A program made the translations under genes and the position numbers. Positions 36,907-48,223 of a stretch of 64,000 nt of DNA are shown here, in pieces (within the stretch, counting starts at the first letter, position 1; each line of letters opens with the position of its first letter). The notes under the pieces were generated by a model. The model searched no databases. It had not been told where the DNA came from and saw only the letters and a program-made list of their open reading frames with translations. The DNA comes from Sipunculus nudus (lineage: Eukaryota > Annelida > Sipuncula > Golfingiida > Sipunculidae): assembly GCA_026874595.1 (NCBI GenBank), contig CM049311.1:4997676-5061675 (forward strand), in the 5' to 3' direction.

Positions 36907-37155
36907 AATAAAAAGGTTTAGGTTTATTTTCAGATAACACCTACGATGTCAATTTCATCCGATTTCACACTTTAACTTCCTGGTCTTTCGGTGTTGTTCA
37001 TTGCTGTAGTTTTTCTCGGCTCCCTGGGGAGCATACAACCTAAGCAGACATATCACGCGCAAAATCTCTCTACATTTGCTTTCAGAACGGGACGCGAACA
37101 CACAACCTTGCGGGCAAAAATCCAGCACCCTATCCATCACGCCATTATACGTCAA
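36907..37155 (-). mobile_element. tRNA-derived SINE, shorter copy
   Basis: Read on the minus strand, the head is AATGGCGTGATGGATAGGGT with an A-box-like TGGCGTGATGG, then a B-box-like GTGTTCGCGTCCC. The body has the palindromic CTCCCCAGGGAGC, and the 3' part shares ACCAGGAAG and GACATCGT phrases with the copy at 41153-41482. It lacks about 80 internal bases present in that copy. The AT/AG-rich end near 36907 is the tail. Confidence 0.75.
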
Positions 37156-38741
37156 GTATTTTTTAGCATGATCTGTGTGACATGGTGTCCAGCTTTATTT
37201 GCTTAAATTGTCCCTGTTCATTTCATGCGATTTTTGTGGCTTCCAAATGAAGGTACGAATAATGGATGTATCTTGATCTCTCAAGACTCTCCCAAACACA
37301 TTTTGGATGTTGACAGAATCTTAAACTAACTTTTCTGTAAAAATCCAAGATGGTGGCTTATGGCATTCGGCCATACTCCAGTGTTCCGTACATCCGAAAA
37401 TATCATATGAGCCAACGGTGATTTGTATCGGGGACGTTTCACCTATTTATCTTGATACACCAACCTGAATAGCTGCCAATACGACCTTAAGGCACTGTTT
37501 CACTTGCTTTTGTCATATATCTATTATATGTATATAAAAGCTGTTTGACGGATCCATGTATTCTTCCTATATACTATTATAAACCTTATTCCATGATGCC
37601 TGGGTAATCGTTACGTAGACGTCATGTGGAAGTTTAAACGGTTCGAGTTAAATAATAAAAATCGGTGTAGTCTATCGATTAAGGTTGATGATAAAGATTG
37701 ACGAACATAAACTGGTTACAGTCTAGTAAAGTCTACATACATTTCTTCAGAGCATTCAGAGCATAGAACATAAATGGTACAGCATGGCATTTGCATTACG
37801 TAGAAATATTGGAATAACAAATGGGCATGGAGGAGGATACCTGTGAAGCCATATTAAAAAAAATAAATGTTGGTATCAGCTGATTGTAAAATCATGTTAC
37901 AAAGAAAAAAAAACAACGGTCATGGGTAAGAGACACTTGTATCACCAATGATTAGACGGCTAGGTTTTGTCAAATCGAGGTAATGGTCCTCTAAATTCTA
38001 TCAGAACCAGCAGAACTACAAAGTTTATTCCAATGGATATTGTACCCTTGATAATTTTAACAACAAACTTGTGTTTTACCTCTAACCTAGTGTCTACCGT
38101 TGAAACTTTTTATATTCTGTTCAAATTTCAGTTATAAAGTTATACCTTGTATCTCGCCTTCCCTGTACGATTATCACACAACTGAAAGTTTGTTTTCAGA
38201 AAACACTACTTCTTTTCATCTTATACATAATCGCTTATGGTTGATCACAATGAAACCATTTTGATATAATATGAAGAAGATTCACAACCGTCGATATAAA
38301 AGAGCAATCAGCAAAACACTAACAAATAAACAGGATAATACATTTTCAATTGTCGGTGCCCTGCCTCACATATCTATCAATATATATGCCCGACATATTT
38401 GGAACAAATATCTCTAAAGCTTCTTTCAGAGAGTCCTTGACCTTCCTACGTGAAATTATGAGATGTTTACCTTATGTAAATAGTACTTTGGTACTGTATA
38501 GAGTTAATTCTAAAGATTTCAATTCCTTATAGCGACAAAGCTCGCGCGTCGCCAGGTTGACATATCAAAAGCAGCTCTTCGGTGCTGACAAGTGCAAAAT
38601 GGGAAATACGAGAGATAAGTGACAAGGAAGCAATCAGAGAGGAACAGGTTGTCAGAGAGAACGGACTGACATACCAACGTGATCACCACTAATAACACGC
38701 ACATACCGGGATGATGAGAGATACAATTAACATTGTTCAAT
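37156..38741. other. AT-rich DNA without a recognised gene
   Basis: The right end (38519-38752, minus) has a 77-codon frame with a hydrophobic segment (CVLLVVITLVCQSVLS) starting at tandem ATGs. It overlaps the exon candidate next to it and lacks domain support. Confidence 0.4.
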
Positions 38742-39038
38742 TCAGCCATCATCGACTAATGAAAACGAACTCCAAAGTGTACTTCTGACGGCGTAGGACA
38801 AGCCAATTACAAAAGAATAATTACTTTTCTTCTGCCGAGTTCCTTCGGGGCCAAAGGCACCTCCTTGGACTCGGACAGCAAAAGCCGAGTCGGTGAACAT
38901 GTCACGAACTTGTCTCGAGCACGCTCGGGTGCGTTCACCTCTGTTGTCCAAATGAGGCTCCGTCCAATTAACGGACTCGCTAATCTTTGCCAGTATCAGT
39001 GCAAGTACGGCAAATATGTTCCCGTCCCTTAATTCCAC
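38742..39038 (-). CDS. Possible exon with convertase-prodomain-like signature
   Basis: The minus-strand frame is open for at least 98 codons in locally GC-richer DNA and continues upstream without an ATG, so it would be an internal or second exon. Residues 8-19 (IFAVLALILAKI) are hydrophobic like a signal peptide. Residues 48-60 (FTDSAFAVRVQGG) resemble the start of the propeptide of furin/PC-type proprotein convertases, which carry a motif of the form [FY]-T-[ND]-x-[FW]-A-V-[RK]-[IV]-x-G-G. A donor-like AAAA|GTAATT follows RQKK at 38825. The family suggestion rests on about a dozen residues, and the catalytic domain is not in the window. It may be chance. Confidence 0.22.
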   Translation of the reverse strand: MELRDGNIFAVLALILAKISESVNWTEPHLDNRGERTRACSRQVRDMFTDSAFAVRVQGGAFGPEGTRQKKSNYSFVIGLSYAVRSTLWSSFSLVDDG

Positions 39039-39998
39039 GTGGCCTATGGTAGTAAAACGATAATCCCGAAGTCTGGGAAACTCGGCCTGGTAATAATTTG
39101 ACTTATATTGTAAATTTTAAGGAACGAGTTAGTAATAACTTTCCTGTATAACATCTCTAATAAGTTAGTTCATACCTCTTTTAGTATACATAATAAATCC
39201 CTAAAACTTTTTATCCTGTTGCAAATTTTTACTATTACAGTGTACTTATATGTTGATTTGGGGACTTTTGCAGCTCGTTTTTTTAACATTTCCAGTCCGA
39301 ATTTCGTGAAGCCAAATTGAACCCTCCAGTCACCCCCCCCCCCCCCCCCCAAAAAAAAAATTCCGACCTCAATTTCTTTTGCTACCTGTAATGAGACCTC
39401 TCTGACCTCCATATGAATATATGAATATTAATAAAAACCTGTGACTTTATGAGCTACAATGTATACATAATCATGGGAACATTGCATGAAACCCAGAGAT
39501 TACGAAAGGTGTATGCTTTGTGAAGTGAAAATTTGTCAATATTAAGATGTTATGTCATGGTCCGCTTACGAAAAAGACGAAACATGTACAGCTCGTTGGT
39601 GTGTTCTTGAAAGAATCCCTATTTGCAGTGAGAACCTGAGTGGACCTTAATGAACACTGTTATACATTGTCGGACCACCAACCATACCCTCAAATACAAT
39701 GGCCGATTGACCGATATCTTTAAACACAAAAGGTTAAATGATACGTGGATGAAACCTGTTTGAAACCAGTAATTATGAGAGTAATCATTGTTATTAATGT
39801 TCTTTCTTCCGGCTAGTCCAAAGACATCCGGTAAGTAGCCTCGTTAAGGCGACCTGTGGTCAGTAGCTCGTCACTGATGACCACGTGATCTTGATTCAAA
39901 TGTGATTTACACGGTCCTCAACAATATCAGGCTATGGTGAATTACATTTATTATGAAAGAGCATCAATCTTCGATGTTACGAAATTAACACATATCAT

Positions 39999-40001
<3 letters not shown>
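39039..40001. other. Unassigned sequence
   Basis: Contains an 18-C run followed by 10 A (39333-39360). No gene seen. Confidence 0.5.
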
Positions 40002-40041
<40 letters not shown>

Positions 40042-40054
40042 TGTGTGTGTGTGT
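40002..40054. repeat. (GA)n/(GT)n compound microsatellite
   Basis: About 38 bp of GA then 15 bp of GT. Confidence 0.95.
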
Positions 40055-41152
40055 ATTGAATTTTTATTGTTTAGAGCGTGAAAGAGACATAGAGAAAGGC
40101 AGACAGACGGACAGATAGAATGTATGAGCAAGTAAAACGTGGAATAAATCTGTTGCAGCGCTCTTGATCGGTCAAACAGTAACAAAGGAAACGTTTTCTT
40201 TCTAAAAGAATGAAACATAAGCTGTTAGGTAAATGATATAGTGTAAGTCTTTCACATTTCGTAAATTAATTAATTAAAGTTTGTTAATTGGTCCATGTTA
40301 TTCTCTGTTATACTAGAGCAAATCGCAGTACATTTGACGTTCTAGCAACATTAAAATCCGTTCTACATAATTATTTAACCGTATTTTAAACAATACATAC
40401 AAATCCTCTCTTATGTCTTGACAACGACCAAGTTTGTACAGTGTACAATGTACAGTGTTCCTTCAGATAGTATTTGTATATACTAGATTCTTAAATCTTT
40501 TTGCCAATACCATGTTTATTTCTTGTTTAAAATGGAATTTTTAATTTTAAATAAAACTAATTTTACAAATTCAATTTAAGATGAAAAGAAACATGATAGA
40601 GCTAGGGGGAATGATTTGACATATTGTCAAGTAGTTTAACTGGATGATTAAATCAATGTACTTTTAATATAAATTAAATTTAAAAAAAAAAAAAATATCA
40701 ATAAAAATGAATGTAAATTCCATTAAATTTATACATATTCATTCAGAATGAAATCGGCAGTATAGTTGTAATACGATATATACTTAATTGGGTCTTATTT
40801 TGAAAGATTGTTAGCATAAAAACTCCATATACATATAATTTAAAACATGTACTAACATCATTGTACTAACCTCTAATGCCATATGTCATCCGCTATTGGA
40901 TATTTAATTTAGGAAAACCATTGCCATGGGATATTCCACAGACTGAGTCGTCAAAATGTAGCCGTAACCAGTTATAAAACAAGAAGTTTTGTATGTATTT
41001 AATGTTGTTTTCTGTGATAATCCCGCTGCAATAACATAACGTCAAGATGTTGGGTCACGTGGTTTCATTCCCATGTAGTGACCGGACCTTCGGTTGCCGG
41101 ATCCAATATTTCAAACAACATAATGAATTCATCGCGGACAAAGAGAAATAAA
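40055..41152. other. Very AT-rich DNA without a recognised gene
   Basis: No feature supported. Confidence 0.5.
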
Positions 41153-41482
41153 GGTAAAGGTGGGGGTTTATAGTCTGATATCACCGACGATGTCAGTCTC
41201 ATCTGACTTTACACTTTGCCTTCCTGGTCTTTCAGTCTGTTCATTCTTGTAGCTTTTCTCGGCTCCCCGGGGAGCACACAACCCAAGCAGCCATAACAGG
41301 CGCTAGAAGGTTATTCGTTCTACATTTGCATTCCTCCCATGACCAGTACCCATTCACTCCTGGGTCGAGAGAGCGCACCCTTGTGGTAAAAGACTTTGCC
41401 TAAGGTCTTAGCGCAGACGGCGCGAACAAAAGACCCTGCGTTCTCAACTCCAGCGCCCTATCCATAACGCCACCACGCTCCA
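41153..41482 (-). mobile_element. tRNA-derived SINE, longer copy
   Basis: On the minus strand the element starts GGAGCGTGGTGGCGTTATGG, with an A-box-like TGGCGTTATGG and a B-box-like TTGTTCGCGCCG. The middle carries CCCAGGAGTGAATGGGTACT, followed by the palindrome CTCCCCGGGGAGC and ACCAGGAAGGCAAAGTGTAA. The tail is CCCCCACCTTTACCTTTAT. It is the same family and orientation as 36907-37155. No functional tRNA can be folded from the head. Confidence 0.8.
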
Positions 41483-41544
41483 CAAATGAAATGCCTACAT
41501 CCTTTTAAATCTGCATTTATCTAAATTTAACTATGGAAAGTACG

Positions 41545-43275
41545 GTTACAAACACGGTTGGGGTCAAATACAGTGTGCTTTATACAAATACAAATATAAA
41601 TACGATAGCTGGTTTCCTCCAAATGCAAATACAAAAACGAGTGACTGAAGATAAATACAAATACAGAACATCAAATACAAATACAACTAGAATACGGGTA
41701 TTCGACAAGCGATTCCGTGTATCCGCCGAAACCAGAGTGGACGGGTGAAGTGAGGCATGGAAATAGGAGGTGAGTTGCATGTAAGCATGGATGTCTGCAA
41801 TCGAAATGTGTATGTGGGTGGCGCCATCTGCCACAAAATCCAGAAAGTTATCCAAGTTATATACAGGTGGCACCACCAGTTTTGCGTATGACAAAGTGCT
41901 ATGTGAGATCTATACATATGCAACATTTCAGGAGGATACGTCAAACCAGTCCTGAGATATAAGCCTGGATGTCTGCAGCCTAAACCTGAAAGTAGGTGGT
42001 GCATCCTGCCACAAAACCGAGAAAGATATCCGAGATGTATATACATGCAAAATGTTAGGCAGATAAATCAAACCACTGCCGAGATATGAGTGATTTTATC
42101 CCATGGCAGATAAACAGACGGACGCTGTGCAAAAATGGTTGCAAGTGGCGCCACCAGTTTAGCGAATGATAAAGAGCTATGTGATGTCTATTCGCATGCA
42201 AAATTTCAGGAGGATAAGTCAAACCAGTCCTGAGATATAAACCTGGATGTCTGCAGCGTGAATGTGAACGTAGGTGGCGCCACCTGCCACAAAATCGAGA
42301 AAGCTATCCAAGATTTAACATGCAAAATTTTAGGCAGATAAGTCAAACCACTGCCGAGATATGAATGATTTTATCCCACGGCAGAAAAACAGAAGGACGC
42401 TGTACAAAAATGGTTACAGGTGGCCCCACCAGTTAAGCGTATGATAAAGAGCTATGTGAGATCTATACACATGCAAAATTTCAGGAGGATACGTCGAACC
42501 AATCCTGAGATATAAGCCTGGATGTCTGCAGCCTGAACGTGAATGTAAGTGGCGCCACCTGTCATAAAATAAAAAAGCGATTCAGGATGAATACACATGC
42601 AAAATTATAGGTGGATAAGTCCGTTCACAGCAGAGTTATGAGTGATTTTATCCCAAGGCAGATGAACAGAAGGACGCTGTGCAAAAATGGTTACAGGTGG
42701 CGCCACAATTTTTTGTCTATGTATTAAAGCTATCTAACGTCTACATTTGTGCAAATTTTTTTTACTGATTGCTTAAACGAGTCCGAAGATATGTGGGTTT
42801 ATTTGTGGAAACAGACGCACAAATTGAAGCTGGGTAGAGAGGAAAGGTCAGAGGTCACCAAAAAATGAGGGCGCAGCAGTTCACATGTGACCCGATCATA
42901 ATTCCGAATTTTAAAAAACTCTGCCATGTGATTACGGAGGAGTTCTCCGGTCACCTATGCGACGGCGGCGGCGGCGGCGTCCAACTGAAAACATATTATC
43001 TGTAAAACTCTGTTTTGACGGATACAGTTACTAATACGCAAAGGTAGGTTATACAGAATATTTATTAATTTCCAGCACCATAAATTTTCAAAATTACTAA
43101 GGGAGGGTGTAAGATTTGACTTGATGCTGTCTTTTGTGTAGTTCAGAAGTTAGGTAGTAGTTTATTTTTAAAATTATGGCAGATATGAATATGTATTTAA
43201 ACAGATGTATTCGTACAGTATTTGATCCAATACATCATAAATAGATATGTATTTGACCCCAACCCTGGTTACACA
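41545..43275. mobile_element. Non-autonomous hAT element with 8-bp target duplication
   Basis: The element proper is 41553-43267 (1,715 bp). The left end is CACGGTTGGGGTCAAATAC. The right end, on the other strand, is CAGGGTTGGGGTCAAATAC: an 18/19 terminal inverted repeat starting CA, as in hAT elements. Flanking octamers GTTACAAA (41545-41552) and GTTACACA (43268-43275) match at 7 of 8 and form the expected 8-bp duplication. Subterminal (ATACAA)-type repeats (41581-41692 and, inverted, about 43190-43250) are typical of hAT ends. No transposase is encoded. The interior holds a ~278-bp tandem repeat and, near 42961-42980, (GGC)n. Confidence 0.85.
41790..42710. repeat. ~278-bp tandem repeat inside the hAT element
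   Basis: GATGTCTGCA marks unit starts at 41790, 41968, 42246 and 42521, giving spacings of 178, 278 and 275 bp. The first and last units are partial. Each full unit contains TCAAACCASTCCTGAGATAT, a second half with ACTGCCGAGATATGA, and self-complementary GTGGCGCCAC motifs. Units are roughly 85-90% alike. Confidence 0.85.
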
Positions 43276-44731
43276 ACTGCAAAGGCTGAATGAAACATGC
43301 GTGCTTACTGTTACATTTATCTACCCCGCGCCGATATTACCCCATGACATCACAGCTGGACAAAGACTAGCGCTATTGATAACTAGAACGTTAATGACGT
43401 TGTGCTCAAACGGTACCCCTAAAACATAAGATGGTGCAATTTTCACTTGTAAGTGCATGGAATGAATTTTTCTTTACCGAAAATTTGATCTCTGGTGGCC
43501 CTTTCCACAGGTTCAAGATTAAGTGTAGAAATTAGAAGGGAACACCTAACCCTCTCAGATAAAACAAAAGAAATCAAAATCGGTTAATACATAAAGGAGC
43601 AGCATTGTTTATAAGTTTTTTAAAGTTGCTTAAATTTGCGCAATTAATGATATTTAAATTTCTGTGTTTAAAATTCACCCCCCCCCCCCCGACTTAGCCC
43701 TCCTTTGATAAAAAAATAAAATCAAACTTATCAAAAAATAATTGAGAATATGGAATTTGAAAATTGTGGACGGACGCTGGACGTTGCATTGCCTTAGCAT
43801 AAGCTCATCGAACCTATGGACGGAAAAAATAACTAAACCTTGGACTAGCTAGACAAATTTACAGTAAATATAACCATACATTGATTTCAGCGTTCACATT
43901 TTGTGACACAACATAGATTTGTACTGTGGCTGAAAGGGGAAAAACTAACAGGTCACGTTCAGAGGTCGATCTTTAGTAGCTCACGTAGACATGTAGGATA
44001 ACGACTCAACCTGCCCACGATATTGTAGGCAAAACGATCATAATTTATCCAGGTAAAGGATCTAATGACCCACCCTCGACATGTGTACTGACGTAAAGTT
44101 GACAAAATAAAAGGGCTTTTGCTCAAATTGATTCGTGAGGCTGAAATGAAAAGGAGTTCCTTGTGAAGATCATTCCATATTAATATAGCTTTGGCCTGAA
44201 GGACCAATCTATAAAATTACGCGAATGGAAAAAAGTCACTTCGTGGAATTTTTTCCTCACATTAATGACAGAAAAACGTGGGGCACTTCAGACTCCCATA
44301 ATAAAGGTTAAACATACAACTTTTTACGCAGTAGTCACATAACGTTCATTTAAGGCGGTGTTATTTAGCGTATGTAACGTGACCGCTGCGTGAAGCGTGT
44401 AGATAAATCCCAATACCACCGAGGTACCAATTATGTCCAATATTAAAAAATGAATGCAGAGTTCAATAAACCTAATTATAGGACACCATGATACCCACTT
44501 TCCAGCTCGATTTATTTATATATGCCTAACATGGACTTTTAATATTTAATATTCCTTAACCTTGATCACATACATATTAATTAATTAACAAATACTTACC
44601 ATCTGTGAACCTTTCTTTAATTCATGTATAATGTATACTTTTGCTTAATCGGAAGACAATATGCAAGCCAGGGTACCCGGCAGTTAAAAGAATATTTTGC
44701 CCTTCTTGTGTATTATTTCCTTGATTTTCAG
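43276..44731. other. Unassigned sequence
   Basis: A run of 13 C lies at 43678-43690. An imperfect hairpin lies at 44326-44345 with 44371-44391 (ACGCAG..GTCAC arms). No gene supported before the acceptor at 44731. Confidence 0.45.
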
Positions 44732-44892
44732 ATGCTGTCTCGCACGGAAATCCTCGATACTCCGACGCTACTATGACAATAATTCCGTGGACGCAGGGAT
44801 TTCGGATAAAAGAGGACACAATGTATTTACTACATTGACAGACATGGATGCACGGACGGTTTTGTTATATATAAGTATTGAATGCTTTCGCG
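44732..44892 (+). CDS. Candidate internal exon, unrecognised protein
   Basis: A strong acceptor precedes it: a pyrimidine-rich tract ending CTTGATTTTCAG at 44731. One frame (A|TGC TGT CTC...) stays open, giving a 53-residue segment starting CCLARKSSILRRYYDNNS and ending with IECFR plus one spare base at the donor-like CGCG|GTGAAT (44893). That leftover base is the phase needed by the next candidate exon at 45601, so the two could join at a Gly codon. A second frame is also open for about 34 codons, so the frame assignment is not unique. No domain recognised. Confidence 0.25.
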
Positions 44893-45600
44893 GTGAATGG
44901 ACAGAAAAATTTAATCATTAAAGATCTTCATCATCAATGTGAATTAAATATAGGTGACATATAAATCAGAATGGACTTAAATGAACTGCAAATTTCTTTT
45001 TGCTGACTCAGAAAAGCATGTTGTTTCCGCTGCAATAACTGACTCTCCATACATGGTGGATTTGACAAAATAATCAGCCATACACGTATATGTAATACTT
45101 CAGACTTTACAAAAAAAACAAAACAAAACAAAACAAAAAAAACTGCACGCTTTACAAGAAGGCTACATAGAATGGTTCAAATGATAAAAACCAGGTGTCG
45201 CTTCATCACAAGCATCATGTTAATTGGTCCTTCTGGCAGACGGACATCGCGTCAGAATTTGAAACTCCTTGACTGTTTTGGATTAGATACTCATGTAAAA
45301 TTTCATAAACAACTTTATTTGTTAAAATGGATAATAAATTTTCCTGTTGCTAAAATTGAGGATTACAGCACAAAGTGGAAAAATGTTTCTAGATTCACTG
45401 TAGTTTATATAGCGATCTGTAGTTTACATAACTATCAGCAGATGGCGATACCCTACGATTGGAGAACAAACAGATCTTAACCAGTTAAGGTTTGTTGCCT
45501 CCGACAGGATTGTATTTTTATTCGTGTGTTCGTGTGTTTGCATGTGTTTGTTCACGAAATCACTCACGCAATTATGGACAGATTCCCGTGATATTTTCAG
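44893..45600 (+). other. Candidate intron with A-rich repeat
   Basis: Lies between the two exon candidates. It contains an (AAAAC)n-type run at about 45109-45141 and a 102-codon open frame (45172-45480) without an ATG in good context or any recognised domain. The 3' end is a good acceptor, GTGATATTTTCAG. Confidence 0.3.
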
Positions 45601-45754
45601 GGCACCCCGGGGATGGGCCAACGAAGAATCAATTAGATTTTGGTGTGGACCCGGCACACTGCGCAGACTCGGACTCACAGGAGACTGTTTTGAGATTATT
45701 GGTATCAAAATCTGACACCCACAATGCACCGGGACTTTTTAATGCACGAGCGGC
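45601..45754 (+). CDS. Candidate internal exon, unrecognised protein
   Basis: The 154-bp exon lies between a good acceptor (TATTTTCAG|G) and a consensus donor (GCGGC|GTAAGTAT at 45755). The frame that starts with two carried-over bases is fully open: G-HPGDGPTKNQLDFGVDPAHC, then ADSDSQETVLRLLVSK and SDTHNAPGLFNARA, leaving two bases for the next exon. GC content is clearly higher than in the flanks. I do not recognise the protein. The sharp coincidence of open frame, composition and both splice signals makes this the best internal-exon candidate in the window. Confidence 0.45.
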
Positions 45755-46942
45755 GTAAGTATACATTTAGTGAATGGGACAATGCACTCCCTACTTTGGA
45801 TAAGAATTGTTTCCAGGCAAATTACATAAATATTTTTGTTTGTTTTTTGTTTGTGGTGAGGACTTGATTGAATAAATAATATCTTGTAGGCATGCGCATG
45901 TGAAATGTAAACAGAAGGTGTTTCCTTGAAATGTAAAAAAAAAATTGATTTTAAAGTTTGACAATTGAGGCGAGTGGTCCCGGATGTCCCACAGTGCCCA
46001 AACAGAAGAGGTTCGTTTTGAGTAGAAACGACATCTGCGGAAGGTTGGCGGGCCCGGCTCATGATCCCTTCAAGGAAGGACTGCCAGGAATATGAATTCA
46101 CAAATGTGCAGTCAATTACGTGCGATTGAACATGGGAAAATGGTTCGAATAAGTGAAAGCAAACACTGATTCGGGAACTTGTGCACAAATGAACCTGGGA
46201 ATATGGGTCAGTAAGTGAACGGTTCGCGGAGACCTCACATTAAGCACCGCCCAAATTTCGGAGCCTGCATTCTCGCCTGCATTCCTGAGAATGCATATTT
46301 CTACTTTTACATGTACTCTTAAATTAAAAGACCTCCTCCTACATCTAGTATTTAATATATAAGTACATCCGTTCATTTGGCAAGTCAGATCGTCTCCTCT
46401 TGTTGTTGAACAAAACATAGTTATCAATATCATGGAATCACAACATTAAAACTAAAAAAAAAAAATACAAATATTTCAATGCCTGCATGCAAATATTTTA
46501 CAAAATGGACATATCTGCGCACGTGTCCGTCCATCAAGTCTAACATAGGAAACAAGGGTCCAGAGATGGACAACTACTTAAGGAACAAACCTAAAGTTCT
46601 TTACTTTAACTGCAGTAAATTTCATGCTCAAGGTCAAGTAGGTCCTATCACATAAATTAATCCATGGATAGTCATGAATTGGCTCTGTTATCTATTTCTT
46701 GGAAACATATATTGTTGTTGCGAGAAAGCCTAGACTTATGACACCACCGATATTTTTAATCGATTGACTGAGATTAAGATTGATTTTGAGGCGGACAACT
46801 GTCTCGCATGGCTTTTTGTCGATACGGCTTGCCTCAGGCAAATATGGAGACAATATAATTCAAAAGTGGTTAATAAAGTAATTATTAATTGTTCAAATGA
46901 GCTTGTTGTTGCCCTCGCCCCCCGACACATATACACACAAGT

Positions 46943-46945
<3 letters not shown>
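45755..46945. other. Unassigned sequence
   Basis: Long minus-strand frames (45739-46188 and 46116-46433) have no domains, ATG context or splice support. No later plus-strand exon of the 45601 gene could be identified. Confidence 0.4.

Positions 46946-46993
<48 letters not shown>
46946..46993. repeat. (TA)n array, left of solo LTR
   Basis: Pure TA. Together with 47687-47738 it is one array split by the LTR insertion. Confidence 0.95.
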
Positions 46994-46997
<4 letters not shown>

Positions 46998-47686
46998 ACA
47001 GATGTCTCTTTTATTGTATGCAGCAGTCATAGTTGTATTATGGGTTCTTTAGATTGTTTGGGAATTGGAAAGTTCTCGGCTTGAGGTAAAAAGTGATAAA
47101 TAAGGGACTGTGTTTAGAGCCGAGGGAGAGAAGAGAGAGAAATATTTCGGCGTACACGGAAGAGTGTTAGCCAGTTTGTGGACCTATCCGATAATTTCAG
47201 CAGTTATAGATTTTCTTCGAATTTGTAACGGATTTTATGTAGTCTTCAGTTTGCCTATGGGATCACTATCAGAAATTCACTTTTGGATTACAACAAATTT
47301 ATTTTATGATTGAACTGGACTGTTATTCTCTGAGAAGATTTATGTGAACTTTTCATCTGGATTATATGCTTTAAAGGACTTATTGTCGCTGTGACAGTGG
47401 TGGTATACAGGTACTATACACTTTATTTATTATACTGTGAAATTGTATTGATTTGCTGTTGTACTGTTGTTATACTGTGAAACTGTATTTATTTAATGTA
47501 TCGTAATGTTAGGGTTGTGTTAAGAATAAATTATAATTATTTGTTAACAAAAAAACACTGACTTCTTTATTCATTCCCCTAGACATTTCACGCTGCTTAG
47601 TGTTACAGAATCTGATTTGTTTTATCTCCATAACCAAATTTATGCTCGTCACGACTGCGTGATCTGTTGATATAAGTTCCGTAACA
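46994..47686 (+). mobile_element. Solo LTR of a retrotransposon, 693 bp
   Basis: The sequence begins TGTTACAGATG and ends TTCCGTAACA, so it has TG...CA termini with the short inverted repeat TGTTAC/GTAACA typical of LTRs. It sits inside a (TA)n array with ATAT on both sides, compatible with a 4-bp duplication, though the repeat makes this ambiguous. An AATAAA polyadenylation signal lies at 47525-47530, about three quarters along, as expected for the R region. No gag-pol, primer-binding site or second LTR is present, so it is a recombined solo LTR. The superfamily (Gypsy-like or other) cannot be told from the LTR alone. Confidence 0.7.
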
Positions 47687-47760
<74 letters not shown>

Positions 47761-47762
47761 AT
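47687..47762. repeat. (TA)n then (GT)n, right of solo LTR
   Basis: About 52 bp of TA followed by about 22 bp of GT. Confidence 0.95.
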
Positions 47763-47797
47763 ACCATTGCCGCGCCCATGTATAAATTTCTGCATGG

Positions 47798-48223
47798 CTA
47801 TAGTCCGTTTCACAACCTGCTGTCAACCCAGTTTATGTTTCACTGCTTTTTAGTCTTATTCACAATGATCTGGCAGATATCAAATGTCCCTACATGAGTA
47901 CCTATTTATGTTTTAGATGGTTATATATCTTAGAGTGTTTACATGACATCATCCAGCAGCTGTCAATTGAGGCTGTTTGTGCATGTGACCAGTGATCTTG
48001 ACCGCCATAAGTGGGTCTGATATGTTGTAAAATGTAGACTGATTTCTCATATTTCAGAAAATTCTGTTTCTCAAATAAGGTGCAAGGTAGGTATTTAGTT
48101 ACCTTGTTAAAAATTGGGTTCTTTAATACTCTGCTCTGCACTGTAATTGTTATCCTTGATGTGTAACTAATAAACATGTTCATAGCAAAAAAGGCGGACA
48201 TGAGGGGATGAAACGGACTATAG
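47798..48223. mobile_element. MITE family copy 1, 426 bp
   Basis: Terminal inverted repeats CTATAGTCCGTTTCA at the left and TGAAACGGACTATAG at the right. The interior is about 85-90% like the longer copy at 61485-62028 from GATCTGGCAGATAT onward, but about 120 bp near the left end are missing. There is no coding sequence. The target duplication is unclear: a TA duplication (Tc1/mariner-like) is possible because the ends contain TATA, while copy 2 suggests a longer one. Confidence 0.8.

Noticed and set aside
39874-39880. CTGATGA as a second hammerhead core
   Set aside because: No GAAA in the required position and no pairing stems. CTGAGGA at 50739-50745 fails for the same reason.
45739-46433. 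Long overlapping minus-strand ORFs as a gene
   Set aside because: No ATG context, splice sites or domain; residue pattern looks random.
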